DNA of 8,195 nt from Methyloglobulus sp. (GTDB lineage Bacteria > Pseudomonadota > Gammaproteobacteria > Methylococcales > Methylomonadaceae). Each line of letters opens with the position of its first letter. Within the stretch, counting starts at the first letter, position 1. Location: NCBI GenBank assembly GCA_013140405.1, contig JABFSV010000392.1:1-8195 (forward strand), given 5' to 3'. The position numbers were made by a program, and so were the translations under genes. The notes below the pieces were generated by a model, which worked only from the letters and a program-made list of their open reading frames with translations, ran no database searches and had not been told where the DNA came from. This document shows, one piece after another, positions 1 to 5,556 of the stretch.

Positions 1-16
1 TCAACAAACGGCGCAT
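1..16 (-). CDS. Start of an unidentified gene running off the left edge
   Basis: Only the first five codons (MRRLL) are visible. The start is chosen because a perfect AGGAGG lies at 22-27 on the minus strand, five bases before the ATG. No product can be inferred. The upstream region lacks the ACCC..GGGA leader found before the other minus-strand genes, and a strong terminator lies between it and the primase block, so this gene probably belongs to a separate transcription unit with its own promoter in the AT-rich stretch at 30-80. I could not pick a convincing -35/-10 pair there. Confidence 0.55.
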
Positions 17-266
17 AACTGCCTCCTAATTAATAGAGAGCGTATTAACTAATAAATTTTGTGAATTGATAAGCGTGAAAGGCACTGAAAAAAACACACC
101 TTTTAAAAAAGTTGAAGCCAAAAAAAACCGAACACTGAAAAAATCAGGTTCGGTTTTGGTATTGAGCGCAGTCCAATCAAATGGCAGTACGCTTCTTTTT
201 TGATTAAGTGAATTGAGCGCCAAAATCATCGTATTACGGTATGGACCTTCCATTTTACATGCCTAT
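17..266. other. Intergenic region with terminator and short repeated words
   Basis: No convincing gene lies here. It holds a bidirectional terminator (120-157) and several short repeated words: GTGAATTGA at 61-69 and 209-217, ATTGAGCGC at 161-169 and 212-220, and CACTGAAAAAA at 83-93 and 133-143. A 75-codon minus-strand frame crosses the region but runs straight through the terminator hairpin and its T-run, so it is unlikely to be coding. Confidence 0.6.
120..157. terminator. Strong bidirectional rho-independent terminator
   Basis: The stem CCGAAC (128-133) pairs with GTTCGG (148-153). An inner CTGA (135-138) pairs with TCAG (144-147) after a one-base bulge. On the minus strand the hairpin is followed by eight T (120-127), and on the plus strand by four T (154-157). 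It most likely ends the minus-strand primase transcript and separates it from the gene starting at position 16. Confidence 0.9.
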
Positions 267-452
267 TTAATCGCAGTGAGCGTGCAGTACTTCCGAATCT
301 TTGCCGAAACAGTGGTTGCACTTAAATTGAGATCTCAGCCAATCCAGGTATTTGGCATCATTGCCATCCCATCCTTAGAGTGGTGATAATGCCTGGGAAG
401 GTGCGCCAGGTGTTGTATCCAGACGCTACGCGTCAAAAACAAACAAACTCAT
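267..452 (-). pseudogene. Degenerate small reading frame with zinc-finger-like end
   Basis: A strong GGGGAGG precedes an ATG at 450-452, just downstream of the primase stop. The frame reads MSLFVFDA and then meets a TAG at 426-428. The same frame continues for 16 codons to a TAA at 375-377, then for 35 codons to a final TAA at 267-269. The last section reads like real protein: GWDGNDAKYLDWLRSQ, then CNHCFGKDSEVLHAHCD, a CxxC followed by a HxHC cluster that could bind zinc. The simplest reading is a gene of about 61 codons broken by two nonsense changes. Alternatives are a frameshifted gene or an 8-residue peptide with chance sequence after it. No family is recognised. Confidence 0.35.
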
Positions 453-468
453 AACACAACCTCCCCTT

Positions 469-1533
469 TCAGAAACAAGACCGAACAAACGCATTCGGGC
501 CTTGCTGATTCAGGACATCCAGCCAGTCAACACTTTTACTCTTAACAGGTATTGGCCCTTTAGGTTCACAAATCACCGCTTCAACGCCCTGAACTTTTGC
601 AAGCTCTGCGAGCTTTGTCGCGGCCAATGACCCGGCACATGAACGATCCAGATCAGACCATATCATGAGCTTTTTAACGCCAGCGGGAATGACGAATTGA
701 CTCATCATCGTGGCGCTGATCAACGGCCACGTCACCATGCCGGTCGCTTCAATAACAGCCAAAGCCGTCTCGATGCCTTCAGTCACGCACAACACGCGAC
801 CAGGATTTCCTAAGCGAATAGCAGAACCAACCACCATCTTGTCAGACGGTGTCGGCATCATTTTCTTAGGTGAATCCACTGGCGCTTTACATCCCTTTGG
901 CGTCAGAAACGTGCGATGAATGGTGATGGCTTCGTTGCCTTTTTCGACCAATGCAAGCATGGCCGGGTAACGACCGATCAGGTTACCGTCTTCGTCCCGG
1001 TACTGCATGTTTGGATGAAAGCGGATTGAAGGCCAATTAGGGAGCCAATCATCCAAACCGCGAGACTGCAAGTAAAGCCTTACGGGTTTAGCATCTGGAT
1101 GATGAACTGATTTAGACTCCAGCCACACAGTACGAAGAATTGCTTTTAGTCTGTCATCGTCCGCAGTGGATTTTGACTTCGTAAAAACCGGTTTTCGTGG
1201 AATGACGGGTTTTTGATACGCAGCATTTGTCGATAACCCAAGCACATTGGCAACAGCCGATAATGCATCAGGAAAACTCCAATCTCTAAGCCACATTAGC
1301 AAGGAAAAACCATCCGGTTTAGCGCCGCAGGTATTACAAATGCCTCCACCTGAAATACCGGCATTTCGAAATAACTTGAAACCATCCTTTCCACCATGGA
1401 TAGGACAACCAATGTGCCTGCCGGGTTTTAAGATAGCGCGTTCAAGTTCGGGTGCCAGGGAATTCAGAACGGACAACCAGGAACCACGAGCAGCATTTCT
1501 GACGATGTCAGATTCAATCGCCTTAGTGCTCAT
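469..1533 (-). CDS. TOPRIM primase with N-terminal zinc ribbon (plasmid/ICE type)
   Basis: A 354-residue protein. An N-terminal zinc ribbon is formed by C43-P-I-H46 and C66-N-T-C69, the CxxH/CxxC pattern of DnaG- and P4-alpha-type primases. A linker follows, then a TOPRIM domain at about 245-340: TEGIETAL with E252, WSDLD with D294 and D296, and a late VDWLDVL. These acidic residues bind the metal for primer synthesis. There is no C-terminal helicase, so it resembles the short TraC-like or Toprim_3 primases of conjugative elements, which prime incoming or replicating single-stranded DNA. The start ATG has a GAGG seven bases upstream and overlaps the stop of a 28-codon small ORF (ATGA), suggesting translational coupling. 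Two tandem structured leaders lie upstream. TOPRIM primase is secure; the conjugative role is inferred. Confidence 0.88.
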   Translation of the reverse strand: MSTKAIESDIVRNAARGSWLSVLNSLAPELERAILKPGRHIGCPIHGGKDGFKLFRNAGISGGGICNTCGAKPDGFSLLMWLRDWSFPDALSAVANVLGLSTNAAYQKPVIPRKPVFTKSKSTADDDRLKAILRTVWLESKSVHHPDAKPVRLYLQSRGLDDWLPNWPSIRFHPNMQYRDEDGNLIGRYPAMLALVEKGNEAITIHRTFLTPKGCKAPVDSPKKMMPTPSDKMVVGSAIRLGNPGRVLCVTEGIETALAVIEATGMVTWPLISATMMSQFVIPAGVKKLMIWSDLDRSCAGSLAATKLAELAKVQGVEAVICEPKGPIPVKSKSVDWLDVLNQQGPNAFVRSCF

Positions 1534-1616
1534 ACGATCACCTCATCGACCATTAAAATAGTCTTTATGAAAAACATCGGATTCAAAAAAGACTCTTTAT
1601 TAATAATGTAAAACAT
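1530..1616 (-). CDS. 28-residue small ORF coupled to the primase
   Basis: The ORF reads MFYIINKESFLNPMFFIKTILMVDEVIV in two hydrophobic stretches and is not a family I recognise. AGGAG at 1623-1627 lies six bases before the ATG, and the start context GGAGAAAATCATG nearly matches that of the gene starting at 2851. The TGA stop overlaps the primase ATG as ATGA. It stands exactly where a leader-controlled gene would be expected, right after the second of two tandem leader elements. It may be a true small protein, perhaps membrane-associated, or a translated leader that brings ribosomes to the primase start. The strong RBS and overlap make translation likely; the function is unknown. Confidence 0.6.
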   Translation of the reverse strand: MFYIINKESFLNPMFFIKTILMVDEVIV

Positions 1617-1633
1617 GATTTTCTCCTGGTAAT

Positions 1634-1702
1634 GTCCCGATAAACGAGACTTTCTTGATACTCCTTCCAGGAAGGATCAAGAAAGTCCCGGAAGGCGGGA
1701 TA
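1634..1702 (-). promoter_or_regulatory. Structured leader copy 1 (nearest the primase)
   Basis: Arm A (1686-1695) pairs over 10 bp with A' (1663-1672), with one G-U. Arm B (1676-1690, CGGGACTTTCTTGAT) pairs over 15 bp with B' (1645-1659), also with one G-U. B shares 1686-1690 with A, so both stems cannot form fully at once. A third short hairpin, GTCTC..GGGAC at 1634-1650, can compete for the end of B'. Only TTTAT follows B', so this copy is not a canonical terminator. The RBS of the small ORF starts seven bases beyond the element. It has the longest B stem of the eight copies, and it is the only one that directly follows another copy. Confidence 0.7.
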
Positions 1703-1766
1703 AAAAATACACCCGAGAGAAAACACATGACCCATAGGGAGATGTTTTCTCCCAAGTGGGTAAGTT
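1702..1766 (-). promoter_or_regulatory. Structured leader copy 2 (tandem, upstream)
   Basis: It follows the usual TTACCC opening. Arm A (1748-1760) pairs imperfectly with A' (1731-1742, TCTCCC..GGG). Arm B, GAGAAAACA (1743-1751), pairs over 9 bp with TGTTTTCTC (1717-1725). B overlaps A at 1748-1751. A T6 run (1702-1707) follows B' only after nine bases. Its B' contains TGTGTTTTCTCT, identical to part of B' in the leader of the 63-aa gene at 5502-5556. It sits only 3 to 9 bases below the stop of the 1770-2006 gene. Confidence 0.65.
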
Positions 1767-1769
1767 AAA

Positions 1770-2006
1770 TTAAATCAATTGACGCTTTTGCAATTGAGCA
1801 CGCACACAATCTTCAATAGAAAGCATTGTGCAGGCATATTGCTCCATTATTCGATCGATTAGTTTGTCCTCAAGAACAACACCAAATTGCTCTAAAGCAA
1901 TCCGTTCTGCCTGTTTTTGAGGCAGAGTGTTATTTAAAAGACTTTCGTAATAATCTACGGCGGCATCAAGATCTTCATCTAAAACTTCATCGGCTTCATT
2001 CAACAT
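1770..2006 (-). CDS. 78-residue acidic hypothetical protein
   Basis: Not a family I recognise. The N-terminus is very acidic (about ten Asp/Glu in the first 24 residues), followed by what look like three amphipathic helices and two cysteines (C59 and C67). No signal peptide or membrane segment is seen. The start ATG follows AGGAGG at 2011-2016, and this RBS overlaps the TAG stop of the 278-aa gene upstream. The two are therefore almost certainly one transcription unit with coupled translation. This is the only minus-strand gene junction in the window without a structured leader, which fits cotranscription under the leader at 2885-2932. An acidic partner or antitoxin-like role is possible but unsupported. 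Confidence 0.8.
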   Translation of the reverse strand: MLNEADEVLDEDLDAAVDYYESLLNNTLPQKQAERIALEQFGVVLEDKLIDRIMEQYACTMLSIEDCVRAQLQKRQLI

Positions 2007-2014
2007 AACACCTC

Positions 2015-2851
2015 CTAAGCAGCGTGAGCTACAAGTTTTTTAACTTGAACAGGACGATGTTCGGTAATTTCAACAACGTCATAATCAACAAGAAGCGCAA
2101 TGAAATTGCTGCGAATAGCATCGCAAACCGCATCAAAGGCACAAACCAGCTCAACACGATCGCGAAGGCTTTCCATTGACCAGTCTTCGGCATCAAAGTC
2201 CTCACACTGATCAATGCTTCTGCTTGCCACCATCAATCGTGACGGTGGAACACTGAAATTGCTCCGAGGATTTCCACAAACACCGCAAGCATCGGACGCT
2301 GAACAATCTTTTAATTCAGCTTTGAGCCGGTTAATCAGCAACAATTTCTTGTCGTCTGAAATGGTCAGAGCCTGAATTGCAGGTTGACCCAGGTAAACGC
2401 CAGGAAGCCAAGAATTCTGGCTTCTGAGTATTTCCCGAGCAATTACTTCTTTGTTCACGTCCTGGTATGTAACCGGCGGCACTTTTTTAAAGTTCCGCTG
2501 ACCACAGGTGGGACAGTAGCTGAGATGCCCGGTGAGTTTCAGGTGAGACTCATGCAAAACCAGATAACCGCCAGAACGTCCATTCGAACAAATGGTGTGG
2601 CGATGACTTTGGTCATGCGTAAAGTCATCAATAGGGCCTCTAATTTCTTCCCAGAAATCAACATTCAGCATTTCATAGGCTTTATCATCCTGTTCAGACG
2701 ACAGACCAAGACGGTGAATCTTTGTATTGTTGGCATAGGACGTTAGACGATTCCAAGAACTCATGGTGTTGTAGCGGTAATGGCCTTGCAAAAAATCCAC
2801 CATCGCGGAACGGCTGCGACGGTCAACTTTCTTCTGAAAAAATGGTGTCAT
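2015..2851 (-). CDS. Zinc-binding hypothetical protein of plasmid/phage type, 278 aa
   Basis: The protein opens with a basic segment and RYNTMSSWNRLTSYANNTKIHRLGL (residues 26-50). This resembles the conserved start of uncharacterised proteins I associate with phages and plasmids, but I cannot name the family. Two CxxC pairs, CPTC at 113-116 and CGVC at 189-192, could form one zinc site bridged by an intervening alpha-helical section. A C-SNGRSGGYLVL segment at 88-99 lies before them. The C-terminal third is helical and acidic. ATG at 2849-2851 follows AGGAG at 2859-2863. It heads a two-gene unit with the 78-aa gene. A nucleic-acid-binding role is plausible from the zinc motifs but is inference only. 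Confidence 0.85.
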   Translation of the reverse strand: MTPFFQKKVDRRSRSAMVDFLQGHYRYNTMSSWNRLTSYANNTKIHRLGLSSEQDDKAYEMLNVDFWEEIRGPIDDFTHDQSHRHTICSNGRSGGYLVLHESHLKLTGHLSYCPTCGQRNFKKVPPVTYQDVNKEVIAREILRSQNSWLPGVYLGQPAIQALTISDDKKLLLINRLKAELKDCSASDACGVCGNPRSNFSVPPSRLMVASRSIDQCEDFDAEDWSMESLRDRVELVCAFDAVCDAIRSNFIALLVDYDVVEITEHRPVQVKKLVAHAA

Positions 2852-2884
2852 GATTTTTCTCCTGCTTTGAAAAGTAAAAAGCGG

Positions 2885-2932
2885 AAAAAATCAATTGTCC
2901 CAGTGGGAAAATGACAATCCCGCTGGGTAAAG
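2885..2932 (-). promoter_or_regulatory. Structured leader copy 3
   Basis: The opening is TTTACCC. Arm A (2918-2927, CCCAGCGGGA) pairs with A' (2899-2908, TCCCACTGGG) with a single mismatch. Arm B, ATTGTC (2913-2918), pairs with GACAAT (2894-2899). Here A and B share only one base, so this copy is closest to a pseudoknot layout, but with no connecting loops a full pseudoknot looks sterically impossible. A T6 run (2885-2890) follows B' after TGA, giving a weak terminator shape. The RBS of the 278-aa gene lies 21 bases further on. Confidence 0.65.
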
Positions 2933-2946
2933 TAAAGTAAGTTTAT

Positions 2947-3150
2947 TTAGGCACAAAAAAATCTGTAAGAACCGGTTTCGTTGCGATCAAAGCCCGAAGT
3001 AAAGCCTCCATCTAAAAGACGCATAACTTCCTCCAAAGCTAGTTGCAAATCATCAGTTTCTTGACCTTTTATCTCGATAGTCATTTTTAGAACGGATTGT
3101 CCCGTGTTTGAATTGGACTCTGGAGATGATTGGGTAACATGATTACTCAT
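2947..3150 (-). CDS. 67-residue conserved-type hypothetical protein
   Basis: The start is set at the ATG at 3148-3150, which follows GAGG with seven bases of spacing. A longer frame reaches back to 3204 but would begin inside the structured leader and has no RBS. The first 20 residues are polar (Ser, Asn, Gln). The body, KMTIEIKG followed by LQLALEEVMRLLDGGFTSGFDRN, then ETGSYRF, suggests a beta-alpha-beta unit. I recall similar small proteins ending in FTSGFDRN-TGSY-F on plasmids and phages, without a known function. It lies between the GHKL ATPase and the 278-aa gene, with its own leader. Confidence 0.75.
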   Translation of the reverse strand: MSNHVTQSSPESNSNTGQSVLKMTIEIKGQETDDLQLALEEVMRLLDGGFTSGFDRNETGSYRFFCA

Positions 3151-3163
3151 GGCACTACCTCTT

Positions 3164-3224
3164 AAAAAATCGGGAAACGCCATGATCCCATCGGGAAAAG
3201 GCATTTCCCGGTCGGGTTAAATAA
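3164..3224 (-). promoter_or_regulatory. Structured leader copy 4 with clear terminator
   Basis: The opening is TTTAACCC. Arm A (3204-3216) pairs with A' (3187-3198, TTTCCCGATGGG). Arm B (3200-3210, CGGGAAATGCC) pairs over 11 bp with B' (3171-3181, GGCGTTTCCCG), including one T-G. A and B share 3204-3210. B' is followed at once by ATTTTTT (3164-3170), a good rho-independent terminator. The RBS of the 67-aa gene begins right after the T-run. This is one of the best examples of terminator versus antiterminator in the window. Confidence 0.8.
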
Positions 3225-3233
3225 AATGAATGA

Positions 3234-4832
3234 TTAAGCAGCTGTTACCGAAGCAACTTTGCCGGCATCATCCAGACTAATAACAAACGATTTGCCGTAC
3301 AACGAAGGGCATCCTGAAAAACCAGGCAATAAACGCTGCATCGCATCAGCAGGATCACTTGATGTATTCGCGACAACGAACGATTCAAATGCGTACATAT
3401 CCGATTCATGCGTCGACTCTTGAAAGTCTTCATACTCGGATCTGTAGCTTGAGATCTGTTTCAGGACATAACCTGAAGCATCGTTCTTTGGAAGAATGAC
3501 TTGATCTTCATTTTCCTGTCCTTGGTAGAAAGCATCGCCGGCAATTTCAACAAAATCATTGCCGACCTTTACCCGGTATGAGTCACAAAAATGCACATAA
3601 ATCGATATCCAATCGCCTTCGAATAAAGCACCATGCGTTTTATTGACCAGTTCAATCGTCAGTTCTTCATCATCGAGATCCCGAATCATCGAATGGATCC
3701 AGTGACCGTTATCAAGTCCACCTTGATAGATCAAAGCGTCACGTTCCCGTGCGAACATGTAACGAGCAGCGCCGTTTTCTTGTATGTCATCATCGATATC
3801 AACAACTTCACGAGCTTCAACCTCTGAACGAGTTAGAGACATGTTGAGCCTAGAAGTGAAGGTGCCGTAAGCATCAGTGTCGCAGTTTGGGTAATCGTCG
3901 AACTCATGCAAAGCTTGCATAGGAACGACAGGTACATCATTGAGTAAACTCAATAATCCCCAGTGCTTCATTATTTCGTAAAAAAGCACAAATTCCTCGG
4001 CGGAAACTGTGGCTTTAAGAAATATAAGACTTTCCTTAATTTCCTTCGTCAAAACAGACTTAACGAGTTTTACAACATCTGCCTCATCAATGAGCTTATC
4101 TCTGTCCGGCAAACGTGCATAAAACCGTGAAGAATCAAGATGAATGATGTGCCGATTACGCGACCCATAAGAATGCGAACGATAAATAGGCAAGCCTTGC
4201 AGGTACACGTCAAACTCGTCGCTAATGCCAAGAGGCTCATCAATACCCGACAAGTAAATAGCGCCAATTTTAGTCTCGACAAAGCGAAGACCGGAATCAA
4301 GCGCATACTGTCTATCGAGAAATACGTCGTTGAGTGACACAGGAATTGGAAAACCGCGCGACAGGCGATTAAGCGTATCCTGAACGTCCTTCAACTCAAG
4401 ATCAACGCCAAGCATAGTGATGGAAGTGATGCCATTCCAGTCAGTAACAGGTATTACGGTGACGGGTTTGAACGATAGAACATCGTCGGTATCGACTGAA
4501 ATGCGACCGCTCTTACTGACAACAGTCAGGTGACGGCAGGCAAACAATGCGGATAAGAAGCCGATGCCAAATGGATGCTCCTCTGCAACCACATCGGCGT
4601 CCCAACCGGATTCTGCGACGGTCAACAGAGTATCGATAGAATCGATACCGCAACCATCATCGGTTACCCGAAGAATTTTGGTTCCAGGCGCGAACTCAAA
4701 AACAACTTGAGTCGCATTGGCACGTCTGGCGTTTTGCATTAACTCGCCAAGCACCGTGGTTTTATTGGTAAAGCTGAATTTCAAGCTTTTAACCAAGTTA
4801 GCTTGGTTTACTTTCATTGCTACAGTTTTCAT
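3234..4832 (-). CDS. GHKL-fold ATPase (Hsp90/MutL-like N-terminal domain), function unknown
   Basis: A 532-residue protein. The ATP site of the GHKL superfamily is complete: the N-box ELMQNARRA with E30 and N34, G1 DDGCGID at 58-64, and G2 HPFGIGFLSAL at 87-97. The remaining 400 or so residues match no C-terminal domain I know; they contain alternating beta-rich and acidic stretches. The Hsp90, MutL, MORC and histidine kinase families share the fold, but no phosphoacceptor histidine box or MutL endonuclease motif is seen. The start ATG (4830-4832) follows AGGAG at 4841-4845 by eight bases. A longer frame would begin with TTG inside the leader and is rejected. It may act in a mobile-element maintenance or defence complex, but nothing nearby names its partner. 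Confidence 0.85.
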   Translation of the reverse strand: MKTVAMKVNQANLVKSLKFSFTNKTTVLGELMQNARRANATQVVFEFAPGTKILRVTDDGCGIDSIDTLLTVAESGWDADVVAEEHPFGIGFLSALFACRHLTVVSKSGRISVDTDDVLSFKPVTVIPVTDWNGITSITMLGVDLELKDVQDTLNRLSRGFPIPVSLNDVFLDRQYALDSGLRFVETKIGAIYLSGIDEPLGISDEFDVYLQGLPIYRSHSYGSRNRHIIHLDSSRFYARLPDRDKLIDEADVVKLVKSVLTKEIKESLIFLKATVSAEEFVLFYEIMKHWGLLSLLNDVPVVPMQALHEFDDYPNCDTDAYGTFTSRLNMSLTRSEVEAREVVDIDDDIQENGAARYMFARERDALIYQGGLDNGHWIHSMIRDLDDEELTIELVNKTHGALFEGDWISIYVHFCDSYRVKVGNDFVEIAGDAFYQGQENEDQVILPKNDASGYVLKQISSYRSEYEDFQESTHESDMYAFESFVVANTSSDPADAMQRLLPGFSGCPSLYGKSFVISLDDAGKVASVTAA

Positions 4833-4853
4833 GGGTTTATCTCCTGGTTCATT

Positions 4854-4910
4854 AAAAAAACCGGGAGACAAAACATTCCCACTGGGAAGTTAAGTTCCCG
4901 GAGGGTTGTA
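4854..4910 (-). promoter_or_regulatory. Structured leader copy 5 with clear terminator
   Basis: The opening is ACAACCC. Arm A (4895-4905, CCCTCCGGGAA) pairs with A' (4878-4888, TTCCCAGTGGG). Arm B, CCGGGA (4896-4901), lies wholly inside A and pairs with TCCCGG (4861-4866). Seven T (4854-4860) follow immediately, an intrinsic terminator shape. A' by itself forms a perfect small hairpin, TTCCC-AGT-GGGAA, which is compatible with the B stem but not with A/A'. The GHKL gene RBS is nine bases beyond the T-run. Confidence 0.78.
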
Positions 4911-4960
4911 AAAAGTGAGTGATCGCTTACCATGGTTAAAAACAAACATGGGGCGAGTCA

Positions 4961-5293
4961 ATGAACAAAGCAGATGCTCTGACGAACAACGCTTATTTTT
5001 CCGTAAACAGCGAAGGATTTGTGACCTTTACTGAACAGGGAATTGCAGAATACCGAAGTTATTCCGGCAAAGCCGGGATCGATATTCGAAACATCAAGTC
5101 TCTGGAGGATTTCCGGAGAGCAAGACGGACTGCATCGCACTTATTTGATAATCACCTGGCAGCGAAAATAAAAAAGGGCGGGCAAACACTGGAAAGACGG
5201 CTTCTTATAGCAGTTGCCGAAGGCAACGAAGCAGAAATAAAACGTCTTGAGCGATTATTAGACGCCAGAAATAACGGTATACAGGCGATTTAG
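4961..5293 (+). CDS. 110-residue hypothetical protein, only plus-strand gene
   Basis: Not a family I recognise. The N-terminal half is polar and mixed; the C-terminal half (about residues 48-105) is strongly charged and helical: LEDFRRARRTA, then LERRLLIAVAEGNEAEIKRLERLLDARN. It could bind nucleic acid or form a coiled coil. The start has only a weak GGGGCGAG upstream. A 10-codon frame (MVKNKHGASQ) starting at 4931 ends by overlapping this ATG. It diverges from the GHKL gene and converges on the 63-aa gene, their stop codons sharing two bases (5291-5292). Being alone on this strand, it may have its own promoter in 4906-4960, possibly near the imperfect palindrome GTGAGTGATCGCTTAC at 4915-4930. 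Confidence 0.65.
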   Translation: MNKADALTNNAYFSVNSEGFVTFTEQGIAEYRSYSGKAGIDIRNIKSLEDFRRARRTASHLFDNHLAAKIKKGGQTLERRLLIAVAEGNEAEIKRLERLLDARNNGIQAI

Positions 5294-5481
5294 GCATGTA
5301 CGTCTTTTCTTGCATCCAGTTCTAAACTGATTTCCTTAATCATCCAATTGGCTTCGGCTATCGTCGAAGATTCCTTTAGCTTGAGAATAAGGTTGTACAG
5401 ATGAATCAGCTTGGCTTCCAATTCAAGATTAGTTGCACTGTCAGCAAAGCGGAAAAAGGATTTGCGATCATCTTTGTTCAT
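5290..5481 (-). CDS. 63-residue helical hypothetical protein
   Basis: The sequence (MNKDDRKSFFRFADSA, then a leucine-rich amphipathic section) predicts two or three helices with no cysteines and no membrane segment. I do not recognise the family. The ATG at 5479-5481 is preferred because GGAAAACACC directly before it resembles the start of the 165-aa gene (GAAACACCATG). An in-frame ATG at 5491-5493 would add four residues. A GTG start at 5514 would begin within arm B' of the leader and is unlikely. Its TAA overlaps the stop of the convergent plus-strand gene. Confidence 0.65.
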   Translation of the reverse strand: MNKDDRKSFFRFADSATNLELEAKLIHLYNLILKLKESSTIAEANWMIKEISLELDARKDVHA

Positions 5482-5501
5482 GGTGTTTTCCATGGTTAAA
5501 G

Positions 5502-5556
5502 CCAGAGAAAACACACGTTTCCCACCAGGGAAAATGGATTTTCCCTGGTGGGTTGA
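5502..5556 (-). promoter_or_regulatory. Structured leader copy 6 with perfect 15-bp inverted repeat
   Basis: The opening is TTCAACCC. Arm A (5538-5552) and A' (5521-5535) form a perfect 15-bp inverted repeat separated by only two bases. Arm B, CCAGGGAAAA (5539-5548), lies inside A and pairs over 10 bp with TTTTCTCTGG (5502-5511), with one G-U. No T-run follows B'; instead CTTTAACC leads within eight bases to the first possible ATG. If this copy controls the gene it would more likely act on translation than on transcription. Confidence 0.75.

Noticed and set aside
26..253. A 75-codon minus-strand frame (MEGPYRNT...)
   Set aside because: It has no RBS and runs through a strong terminator hairpin and its T8 tract; its second half is Phe/Leu-rich from T-runs.
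2384..2746. A 120-codon plus-strand frame opposite the 278-aa gene
   Set aside because: It lies fully inside the better-supported minus gene, has no RBS, and shows no recognisable protein features.
2885..2932. Leader copy 3 as a true H-type pseudoknot
   Set aside because: The pairing order fits, but with zero connecting bases a 10-bp and a 6-bp stem could not both form, and in other copies the arms overlap, so exclusive stems fit better.
3151..3204. Extended start for the 67-aa gene at 3204
   Set aside because: The extra codons lie in the structured leader and terminator and lack an RBS; the ATG at 3150 has GAGG at correct spacing.
4833..4871. Extended start for the GHKL gene at 4871
   Set aside because: It would be a TTG inside the leader hairpin; AGGAG lies just upstream of the ATG at 4832.
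4930..5500. Identical 11-mer CCATGGTTAAA at 4930-4940 and 5490-5500, flanking the plus-strand gene
   Set aside because: Several 11-base matches are expected by chance in 8 kb, and nothing else suggests a target-site duplication or insertion.
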